Assembly: GCA_023213395.1 (NCBI GenBank) | Contig: CM041465.1 | Span: 82,529,741 to 82,593,740 of the forward strand | From: Cycas panzhihuaensis | Taxonomy: Eukaryota > Cycadophyta | DNA: 64,000 nucleotides | Reading direction: 5' to 3' | In this document: piece after piece, positions 55,173-64,000 of the stretch | How the letters are laid out: each line of letters starts with the position of its first letter | How positions within the stretch are numbered: position 1 is the first letter of the stretch | Notes under the pieces: generated by a model | Told to the model about the DNA's origin: nothing | Database searches by the model: none | Seen by the model: the letters and a program-made list of their open reading frames with translations, nothing else | Translations under genes and position numbers: made by a program

Positions 55173-57166
55173 GCCATATGCATCTATAGGTAGTGGTGAT
55201 TAAGGATAGAAGGGCAAAACCCATTGGCTCAGTGGTAATCGATTGCCACTTACATGGGACTTGGCCTACCAAATAACCCTGAGGTGTTTCTTCCATAGAA
55301 TCCAATCCATCAGATCTCTATGGTGGATCAAGTCCATTGGATACAATATCCATGGCTTATAATCCATGCAATACATGTTGAATCATCATACAAGGCCTAA
55401 TACTCCATACATGGCATGCAAATGCTAGTAATCAAGTTCTCATAGTCCACAAACAACATGCCTATTCTCTCATAAGCCTACCATAAAATACCATGAGATA
55501 ATAATAGTGCATAATCACATAGGCACTAGGCAACCCCCATCTTTGGTTTGTCCACATTAGTTTTCTTATGCCTAGCCTTCACAAGCAAGGACCATGGGCT
55601 TGTCATGTTATGATTTTCAATCAATGAAGAGGGAAATATCATCAAACTTGCATACAATCATTCCACACTCATGAAAATACATTTCCATATAATTTTTCAT
55701 AATTTCATTCCATAAATTTTCATAAGGGTGGGTTATTTTTGATTCACAAGTAACTTTAACCAATTGGGCTTTTAAGAGATCATATAATTAAACACAAAAG
55801 TTGCTACACAGTCTACTAATATCAATCCATAATTGCTTCCAACCATAGTAGTTTTGTTTTGAGGGAACTTTGTCCATAGAAATTAGATTTCATACCACAC
55901 AAAGTAGCTTTTAGAGGATTTTAACTACATAACTAAATATTTAATTAGAACTTAAATGTTCATCCATAATAATTCATCCATGCCATATTTCAACCATAAA
56001 TTCATAAATTCATCCAAGATATTTAATTTTTACTACTTATTTCCTGCTAACCCCTCATTTTGGGTTTTCTACAAGTATTTGAGAATTGCGAGGGGTGTAC
56101 AGTCATGCAATAGGCCATACACCTCAAAACATGGGGTCATAGCATTAAATGTAGATCATATAGTCCAATTTTGGGCCATACAGTCTATTATGGGTTTGCA
56201 AGTCATATGATCTTTTGTAGCTATTGTATGGCTAGTGGGGGTTCATATAGCTTGTTGGAGTTTCCTATGACCTATAACAAGCTTGCATGGCCTGTGATAA
56301 CCATACTTGGTTGATTTTGTGGATAAGAATGCAATTGTGCTTGGCAGTTATTGCTTACCATGTAACATAAAATGTAACCATCTTTTGTTATGTACTTTAT
56401 TTTCTATTCTGATGTTGAATTCGCTTAAAAAGTGACTCAAGTGAAGTGAGTGTATAGTTAAGTTAATGCATGCCAGTCACAAAAGTAGAATCGACCTTCA
56501 ATTTTGTTTTTAAGTAGATTCTTCATTTTTTCAAGTACATCACTTTTTAGGTTTTTATAATAGTCCCTCATCTCACATCTTTAAAAAAGAAGGGAGCCTC
56601 TTATCGTACATCATGAATCCTTGGAGTTTAATACAAGAGCTATATTTTTTGCACAAAATCTATTGAAATTCTTGCTTGTTATTCTTTATGCGCTCATCTA
56701 TGTTGTAGCTTAGTTACAACACATATCGGAACCCCTTTAGCTTCATGCAGTCTATTCCATCACTCAAAAGGGGACATTCTTCCTAAGGAAGCAAGGCGTT
56801 GCCATTATGGTTCTTAGACTAGATTATAATCATCTAGAAATTGCTTAGGATGTTGAGGATTGCTTCGAGGAATTATTACCTTTGAAGGAACAATCTAGGA
56901 ACAATTATAGAGAGGAACACATTGGACGAAACACTTGTTGTAGGGTAGGATTGTATCAAGTTTGCCTGTAGCAGAGAGGAATGCATCGAAGGGAACACTT
57001 GTAGCAGAGTTAAAAAGCATTAGGAATGGTTCCCACAAAGGGTACTCCTAGGTATTTTCTTTTTAATTATTGTCTTCTTTCCCTCTGTCCTTTGTTGTTA
57101 TATCATCATATATCTCCATTGTACATCTAGTTGCTACAATTTTCATAGTTTACCCTTTTAGCAACA
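55173..57166. other. Unassigned stretch, right part probably K 5' LTR
   Basis: No gene recognised. A tRNA A-box-like word TGGCTCAGTGG lies at 55225-55235 without a visible B box. Near 56911 and 56975 a phrase of about 35 bp with AGAGGAA and AACACTTGT recurs. A possible LTR end, TTTTAGCAACA, is at 57166, 6 bp before a primer-like site. Confidence 0.4.
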
Positions 57167-57260
57167 TACCTTTTGGTATTAGAACTTGAGATCAGACCTA
57201 GGATTTTAATCCCACACATCTCCCTATCTCTATCTTTCCCATTCTATACAAGTAAAATGT

Positions 57261-58230
57261 CTTACTAGGGTAAGCAAGTACCCTCTAATGAAGAGGAAGG
57301 CACTGACATAACTTGAGACCCCTATCAAATGTTCTTTGATGCACTTTGAGAGCAAAGCTAGATGCAAGCCTAAGTGCTTTGGGAATAAGGTGAAGCCTAG
57401 ACACAAGTCATGAACAACATGATGTTGATGTTTTGATAGATGGAAGCATAGTAGGATGGTGCACCCATGGCAATCACTCTATAGCAACCACAGTTCAAAG
57501 TTGACACCTAGATCCCCATTCCCAAGTTCGATGATAGTATCAATGCCAAGGCCTTGGACAGGCATATCTAAAATTTGGAGGCATGCTTCAAAGTTCAACA
57601 ACTCATTGATGTGTAGAACACTTCCATGGTGGCAATCTGCATGGTCGATCAAGTCCTAATGTGGTGGCAAATGCATGTATGAAATAATTCACCAGTCATC
57701 TTGCGGGCAAACTTCAAGGCAATCCTCCAAAACTGGTTCTATCTTGTCAAGCATAAGGATGACAAGGAAAATAAGTAATTGCACCTTTGGCACTAGGTTG
57801 GATAATCCATCCAACAATACATTGACACCTTCCACAAGATGGTCATCATGGTGGAGGCAAATGACTCTGAGCATACATTGATGCTTAAGTTCATTAGAGG
57901 ACTTTTTCTTCCTTGCAACAGGAGCTTGACCTCCTCACGATCACCTCCTTACACCAAGCATATTAGTATGCACTAAAGGTGGAGAGCTAGGTCCACAAGA
58001 GGCAACCTTAGAGACCACAACAACAACAATAGTAGTTCTAACAAGGACAATCCTTCTATAAAAGAAGGGGTACTATTGGAGGGAATCCCCCTTGACCCCA
58101 AGAAAATTATACAACATGAACTCCTTTAAGGCCAAGACATAACACTATAGTAGTAAAGGGGAAAGGTTGCCATAAATATTGTAACTATTACAAGTCCTTT
58201 TGGGCGTTCCATTGAGGAATGCTTAAAGTA
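57261..58230 (+). pseudogene. K gag
   Basis: Plus strand with many stops: PKFDDSINAKALDRHI, NLEACFKVQQLIDV, MVAICMVDQVLMWWQMHV, ILRANFKAILQNWFYLVKHK, SIQQYIDTFHKMVIMVEAND, LMLKFIRGLFLPCNRSL. These follow the Retrotrans_gag order (W-rich alpha block, L..F..L..L end). A degraded knuckle-like CHKYCNYYKSFWAFH lies near 58175. Confidence 0.78.
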
Positions 58231-58499
58231 AATGGTCTAACTCAAGGCCAAGACCTTGGTGGAAAAAGAGGAAGCAAAAGAAGTAAGCACACATGCATCC
58301 TAGTTAAAGACTGTACATTGCTGGTTATCAACCAAATTTTGACCAACTCGTGCTCAGTGCTAATGGCTAAGAACTATTTTGCCTTTGGAAGAGAGGCATT
58401 CTCCACTCTGAATTGTGAGGTTAAGGACTAGTTGTACTTTGTATTATAGATAATGATAATAAGAAAAACCTTTTATTTTATTAGCTAGTTGGAGACCTT

Positions 58500-58985
58500 A
58501 GACTATTTAACCTCATATGAACCTTTACAACCTTGATTGGGTTAAGAAGTATCGACTACAAGATGCAATCTTGAGTAGACATGACATTGATATAATCACA
58601 TGTGACATGACACCCATGGACTACTAGAAGCTCTTATTGGGTCAACCTTATCAATACGATAGGCAAGCATTCTATGATGGATACAAAAACACATACAAGT
58701 TGCACAAGGGCCAACAAGCCTACTAGCTCACCTTAGTAGCCAATTAGGTTATTGTAGTAATAGGTTTGCAAGCCAACAAGTTGGCCAGTTTTGCCAAGAA
58801 GTGCACCATTCTAATAGTCAAATACATGGAAGGGACACTACTGCTTATATTAGATACCATCCGTCTAGACATGTAGTAGCAACTAGGTGATTACTCAGAT
58901 GTCTTTGAGATGCCTTAGGGGCTCCTCAACCGCAAATCTTATCACTATGATTCTGTGTCATTACAGTTGCCTGGGTGACTTAATA
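58500..58985 (+). pseudogene. K protease end and RT N-terminal linker
   Basis: Plus strand: DIDIITCDMTPMDY, LLLGQPYQYDRQAFYDGYKN, TYKLHKGQQAY, then ANKLASFAKKCTILIVKY and QLGDYSDVFEMP. The LLLG.P..YD....DG..NTY phrase is the protease-RT connector of many plant gypsy elements, and the DVF.MP phrase starts RT. RT proper is missing. Confidence 0.72.
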
Positions 58986-58990
58986 TATCA

Positions 58991-59740
58991 TGCAAAACCT
59001 TAGCAATGTTAATCAAAGAGATTAATATATGGCAACTGCTACTAACTCATCATAGACGGGCGACGCCAATGTTATCATGCATGAACGACCTTATTTAATC
59101 ATGACGGACATCATATATAAATAGGTAGACAACATATATAAACATGCAGGGCAACACAATCAGGCAACAAAATATTATTGCGACTGATTATTATATATAT
59201 AACATGAGCGACATCATGCATATCACATGGGTAGACATTATTTAATCAAACCCTAAAAGTTATCAACGGGCGATTAATATATTGAGTATACCTTCATTAT
59301 TTGACTGTATTAATGACTTATGGCTTTGCAACTGGCTTTGGCTCTTTTGCAACTCTCCCGGGAGGATGCCACACTGGTAATAGGCTCTCCAAGGCTTCAA
59401 GGCACCAGGGGCTGCAAATAAATATTCCGCATGTGGCAAGGCTCTCTACGCAGCTGCAAACTCAATGGCATCATCAAACAATGATTTGACACTTTCAACA
59501 GGCTCAAACGACACTCGCATGGCTGGCAACGAAGTAACCACTCGTCTACACACCTCCGTATAGCTTAGAATACTTGTAAACAATGACAGAAGGCTCTCGG
59601 GATCCTCCAATAGTTATCTGCACCTCTGTGGCTGTTCTGTAGGGTCATCAAACACGCCAATCTACTCTAGGCAAGCCAACATGACCTGGCACCATTGATT
59701 GGACTATCCGACAACAATACTTTGCCTGTGCATGACCTAC
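58991..59740 (-). other. Interior of L, or unassigned
   Basis: No gene recognised. The left half is AT-rich with ACATCAT and GGGCGA words. The right half, next to the primer site of L, is richer in GC. Probably a leader of L cut off on its left. Confidence 0.4.
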
Positions 59741-59754
59741 AAGCTCTGATACCA
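59741..59754 (-). other. L primer-binding site
   Basis: Minus strand TGGTATCAGAGCTT directly touches the LTR start at 59755. Confidence 0.85.
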
Positions 59755-60076
59755 TGTTGGGAAACACAAATGTAAGTAAAGTTCGATGAGGATCTTTCAC
59801 ATCAAGCAGATCACAGTAGAAACAAATCACACGAGACACCAGATTATCGTGGGAAACCCTTACAGGTGAAAACTCACAATAATATTATTCACATTTTGGC
59901 AAACTAATGTTGTTATACAAAGGGATGGACTTTGATCTATATTTATAGACCTAAAGTGCCAAAATATAATTACATTTTACATCTGTCGGCTCACCATTCT
60001 TGGGAATATTCTCCTACATATTAGGCACATAAATAGGCCCACTTTACATTAATTGGTACATTAACATATTCCAACA
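59755..60076 (-). repeat. L 5' LTR without a mate
   Basis: 322 bp, TGTTGGGAAACAC to ATATTCCAACA, with inverted ends TGTTGGGAA/TTCCAACA. Adjacent primer site proves it is a minus-strand 5' LTR. No second copy is in the window. Confidence 0.75.
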
Positions 60077-60077
60077 C

Positions 60078-60840
60078 CTCTTAGTCAACCCACCAAGTGA
60101 AAATGAGATAAATGGGAATCTCAAGGAATTAAACACAATATTACCTCAAATAGAGGAATCTCATCCAATAAGCCTTATACCGGAAGATAAAATAGACCTA
60201 CAAAAGAACATGCCCATATTCCTAGGTGGCAAAATGGAAGGCACAAGCCACTTGATTCATTGCATGAAACATTGGTTGCAATTTAATATTCTAAATAGAA
60301 CTCAATGGGTTTTTGACTTTGTGTTTACCTTATGGGACCAAGCTTGGTGGTGGTACCTAGCTCACCACCATATCCTTAGAACCTGGAATGAGTTGCAATT
60401 GGCATTTTGATTGAGATTCGATCCACCACAAATTATATTAATCTCAGGTTTTTTGGTAGGAGAATGCCCTAACTGACACCTAATCAAGTGCAAACTCGTG
60501 TGGAAACACTAGAGTATTCCAAAATTCCACTGGAATCATTTATTTATCCACACGATTGGCACACTAGCAAAGAAATGGTTCCTAAAACAAGAAGAAATTA
60601 GGGTTGTATCTTGGGAGCAACTAGAACGTTCATTTTTGAAAGCATTCTCTTACTCTTTAAATAACAAAATGATACATAAAGTATTAAGAAACATAAGGGA
60701 TATGAGTGCAGAAGTAGAAAAGAACCCTATGTCAATTGAAAACATTATGGATGCAAAAAGCAATGACAATGAGGAGGAGGGGAAGGAGAAGGAGGTTCTC
60801 AACCTTCCTCCACAATACACGAAGTTAAAATATGAGCAAT
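60078..60840 (+). pseudogene. Gypsy remnant M: gag
   Basis: Plus strand: NMPIFLGGKMEGTSHLIHCM, KHWLQFNILNRTQWVFDFVF, TLWDQAWWWYLAHHHILRTW, NELQLAF, then after stops and a frame change IGTLAKKWFLKQE, WEQLERSFLKAFSYSLNN and an acidic tail. W-rich gag block plus FLKAF..L.. resembles Retrotrans_gag. Confidence 0.75.
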
Positions 60841-61038
60841 AGGATAGAGGAAACTCCCACACATGAAATAAGAGAGAAGAATCAAATACAACAAGAAGAA
60901 CTGAGACCAACCCAAATCAATCTCAGTATTGAAGTTGGGCCTAAAAACATTACCATTAGAGATTATTAGGACGAGAAAGCAGTGGCAGAGGTGCAAGCCC
61001 TCTTTGAAGAATATAGGGATGTATTTTCGTGGTCATAT
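60841..61038 (+). pseudogene. M: start of reverse transcriptase, fused close to gag
   Basis: Plus strand: NLSIEVGPKNITIRDY, stop, DEKAVAEVQALFEEYRDVFSW, the segment that normally precedes gypsy RT after protease. It lies only about 120 bp after gag, so protease has been deleted. Element N interrupts it at 61039. Confidence 0.75.
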
Positions 61039-61587
61039 TGTTGAAATGGCCAAAAGGCCTTTGAAACCAAGATCTAGGAGATCGATTCACTCTAGTTCTA
61101 GAAAGCAAATAATCTAGACTAACAATAAAAGTATGAGATCAAACATAAGTAACATCAAAGCACAAAGAGTGAGAGGAAAATTATACCAAATGTGAGGAGT
61201 TGGAATTGGTCCAACCTCCAAATGAATAGCAGTTTGATTAGTAAACTGGCAGCATAACAATATAGCTCCAACTCTATATGAGAACCATGAGAAGAGGTCT
61301 TAATATATAGAGTGAAAGAAGAGACCTAAGGCATTAGATGTTTGACAAGTGTCAAACATCCAAGATATATGCCTTGTATGTAGGACATATGTCCTTTTGG
61401 GCTCTCAAGTGAGCAAAAGTGCATGGGGCTCCATTTGACCCTTAAGTGACAATGTTGTGTCACTAGGAAAGAATGTTGGTGTGCACTTTATCACTTAAGT
61501 GATAAGTCACCCCATAAAGTACAAAAGTACAAATAATACATGAAAAATAAAATACATAGGCTTAACATGTAAACATAAGGTTTAACA
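61039..61587 (-). repeat. N 3' LTR
   Basis: 549 bp, TGTTGAAATGGCC to AAGGTTTAACA, followed by CCCCCCCTTAC (complement is the polypurine tract). Confidence 0.9.
61301..61394 (-). promoter_or_regulatory. N U3 promoter: TATA box with two inverted repeats upstream
   Basis: CTATATATTA on the minus strand at 61301-61310. After 26 nt comes a perfect inverted repeat at 61337-61360 (arms GATGTTTGACA and TGTCAAACATC around AG). Then GGACATATGTCC at 61383-61394. Confidence 0.6.
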
Positions 61588-62147
61588 CCCCCCCTTACTA
61601 TTTACAATGTTGAGTTAGAGCCCTAAATCATCTCTAAATTTTAAAAATTTTTCTCTACCAAGTGGCTTGGTAAAGAGACTTGCAGTCTGTTGCTCTGTAG
61701 GTCTATACTGGAGGTTGATCTCACCATTTTGCACATGCTCTCTGATGAAGTGATGATGACCTCGATGTGTTTGGTCCTTGCATGAAAAACAAGATTCTTA
61801 GTCAACTTGAGCACACTTTGATTGTCACAATATATCCTAGTAGGGTGATCCTACTCAAGTCCAACCTCTTCAAGAATTCGTCATAGCTAGATAGCTTCAT
61901 AAGCTACGCTGACTATAGCTTTGTACTCTGCTTCGGTGGAGAACAAGGTAACATTAGGTTGTTAACTCCACGAAACAACTACTAAACCAAGGGTAAAACA
62001 GTAACCCGAGGTTGATCTCCTACTATCCTGGCAACCTACCCAATCAGAATCTTAGAACCCTTCCAGAATGAAGTTCTCATCATGTGCATATTCAAGGCCA
62101 TGATGCAATGTTCCTTTGATGTATTTGAGTATGCGTTTGGCTGCATT
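61588..62147 (-). pseudogene. N RNase H
   Basis: Minus strand, broken by indels: a KPLGREKF-type tail beside the LTR, DNQS/KNLVFHARTKHIE-like phrase near 61760-61830, SSTEAEY-like phrase near 61930. Clearly homologous to 44522-44960 but with no long open frame. Confidence 0.75.
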
Positions 62148-63160
62148 TCAATGCTTCTGATTTGGTTGATACATGTGTCTAGAGCAAATCCCAACTGCAA
62201 ATGAGATATTTGGGCGAGTGTTGGTGAGATAGATTAGGCTACCAATCAACTGCTGGTAAAGAGTAGGATCTATTAGTTCAGCTTCCTCATTGAGAGTAAG
62301 CTTTGTTCCATTCTCCATGGGTGTAGGCGCTGGTTTGCAGTCATGCATCTTGAATCACTGCAAAATGTTCCAAGAATATTTAGCTTGGGAAATGAAGATA
62401 TAGCCTGGTTGTTGCCATACCTCAAAGCCTAGAAATAATGGAGAAGTCCAAGATCTATCATCTCAAAACTCCTCTTCAAATCATCCTAGAGAATATGTAC
62501 CATCTTATTGTCATTATCAGTGATCACTAAGTCATCAACATACAAGACAATGAAAATAGCATGGTCTTTCCCAACTTTGATGTATAAGTTAGGATCTGAA
62601 GTAGATCAATGATACCCATGTCTCAAAAGATAATCATCAATCTTTGAGTACCATGCTCTTGGAGCTTATTTCAAACCATACAATGCCTTTTTAAGGTGAC
62701 AAACTAAGTGTTCCTTGCTTTATACTTTGTAATCAGGAGGTTGCTCCATATATACCTTCTCTTGAAGATCGCCATTGAGAAAGGTACTCTTCACGTCCAT
62801 CTAAAAAATTGGCCATTTGCATTGAGCTGCTAAGGCCAAGATGAATCTGATGGTGTTCATGTTGGCGACAGGTGCAAAAGTCTCCTCATAATCTATGCCT
62901 TCCTTTTGTTTGAAGCCTTTTGCAAAAAGGCGGGCCTTCTGCTGCTTAAGTGTACCATCAAAATGGAATTTGGTCTTGTAGACCCATTTGCAAATGATTG
63001 CTTGTTTATGTTTAGGTAATTCAACCAAATTCCAAGTTCCATTCTTTTCAATAGAATGGATTTCTTCATCCATGGCAACCTTCCAATTTTCATTTTTAGA
63101 AGCCTTCTCAAAAGTGGAAGGCTCATCAACACAAAGCACTTTAGCCATAAGTGCAAAATT
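62148..63160 (-). pseudogene. N reverse transcriptase
   Basis: In coding order: [79 protein letters not shown] (62801-63148), then broken pieces including a TGA in the GYH*STSDPNLY phrase, YVDDLVITDND near 62530, and TPMENGTKLTLNEEAELIDP, LIGSLIYLTNTRPNISFAVG (62148-62348). Confidence 0.88.
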
Positions 63161-64000
63161 GGTTTGCTATCTATATCTTGATGGACGTTTTCCTTTAACA
63201 ATATGGCCGTCCTGCACTGTTTGAGTATACCATTTGGGTAACTTTTTGATTGATATAACTTGAACTTCAAGATCTTCTGGTCTAAGTGGTTGATCAACAG
63301 AAGATGTACTAGGATCAAGTGGATCTAATTCTGATGATGTGGATGGTCCAGCAGGTGTAGATGATGTGCATGGAGTTGAAGATTGAGAGGGAAGGAAGGC
63401 CTCAACAATCTTTTTGCCTTTGTCAATAGGAGGTCGGATGGATGCTAAATCCAACTCCTTATGTTCATTTTTAGTAAAGATTACATCTCTTGAGAGATGC
63501 ATTTTCTTCCCAATAGAATCATACAACTTGTAGGCTTTGCTATGAATGGAATAACCCACAAAGATGCATTTTAGACTATGCTTGTCTAATTTAGTTATTT
63601 GTTGATCAGGGATGTGCATATAAGTAGTGCACCCAAATGTCCTCAAATGGCTGACAGTTGATTTTTTGCCAGACCATACCTCCTCAGGTGTGATGTCGAT
63701 GACTGCTGATGTTGGACTTCGATTTGCCACATAGGCAACTGTGTGGAATGCCTCTGCCCAATAAAGCTTGAGTGAGTCCCTTTGCATGCATCATAACTTT
63801 GGCTTTGTTAGCCAAAGTTCTATTCATCCTTTCGAAGATTCCGTTTTGTTGAGGAGTATGAGAAATGGTAAGCTGTCTCTAAATGCCATTATTGTTGCAG
63901 AATTGGATGAATTCTTTTGAAGTGAATTCACCTCCATTGTCTGACCTTAGAATTTTGATTGATTGGCCAGACTCGTTCTCCACTTCAAATTTGAATTCCT
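63161..64000 (-). pseudogene. N integrase, partial
   Basis: From the window edge: RSDNGGEFTSKEF-like core (second Asp present near 63935), NGIFERMNRTL (Glu), then the 206-codon frame 63787-63167 with [76 protein letters not shown] and a Ser/Pro-rich linker. One frame change near 63780. The zinc site lies outside the window. Confidence 0.9.

Larger units (their letters stand above)
57173..58990 (+). mobile_element. Gypsy remnant K (primer site, gag, protease-RT linker)
   Basis: TTGGTATTAGAAC at 57173 is a primer-site-like word. Gag and the protease-RT junction follow in order on the plus strand, then the element ends abruptly near 58990. Heavily stopped. Confidence 0.6.
61039..64000 (-). mobile_element. 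Ty1/copia element N (G/J family), runs off the window
   Basis: 3' LTR 61039-61587, then RNase H, RT and integrase on the minus strand to the window edge. Gag, leader and 5' LTR lie beyond. More diverged from G and J than they are from each other. Confidence 0.92.

Overview
This window looks like nuclear DNA of a land plant with a large, repeat-swollen genome. It consists almost entirely of LTR retrotransposons of the Ty3/gypsy and Ty1/copia superfamilies, stacked inside one another. Nearly every primer-binding site resembles the 3' end of initiator tRNA-Met, the usual plant type. I see no host gene, no rRNA or tRNA gene and no CRISPR. A gymnosperm is a reasonable guess from the dense nesting of decayed elements, but no diagnostic host gene supports it. 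Letters A to O are labels used here for the elements.

Layout. Positions 1-22.7 kb: a minus-strand gypsy element A (protease, gag, primer-binding site and start of its 5' LTR at 11698) is cut twice. Element B (334-10085, minus, gag-protease only) sits inside A's protease gene. Chromovirus C (3800-9866, plus) sits 11 bp inside B's right LTR. Copia element D (13930-21513, minus) sits in a minisatellite assigned to A's LTR. Then come a copia stub E (LTR end plus primer site at 23119/23120) and copia element F (23376-35924, minus), split by copia element G (23812-31197, minus). Next is truncated copia element H (35925-39151, minus), then 2 kb of unassigned DNA. Two gypsy remnants follow in opposite orientation (O, minus, 41290-41860; I, plus with chromodomain, 41880 on). 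Copia element J (43963-55167, minus) carries a four-unit 1.33-kb tandem array of its integrase region. The right end holds gypsy remnant K (plus), orphan LTR L, gypsy remnant M (plus) and copia element N (61039 to the window end, minus).

Five insertions have matching target-site duplications: C GGATC, D GGACC, G TTAAT and J CATTG are exact, and B TATGA/TATAA differs at one base. LTR differences counted by eye give relative ages that agree with nesting: B about 20 in 225, C 7 in 381, J about 16 in 559, G about 10 in 560, D 1 substitution plus one 2-bp indel in 297.

None of the elements could make a full polyprotein as it stands: nonsense codons, frameshifts, lost catalytic residues and deletions affect all of them. 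B lacks reverse transcriptase and integrase altogether, and D has near-identical LTRs around dead coding DNA, so both probably moved on enzymes from other copies. G, J, N and the more distant H form one copia family. It has a long leader (GC-rich next to the primer site in G and J) and a U3 promoter with two conserved inverted repeats at fixed spacing upstream of the TATA box.
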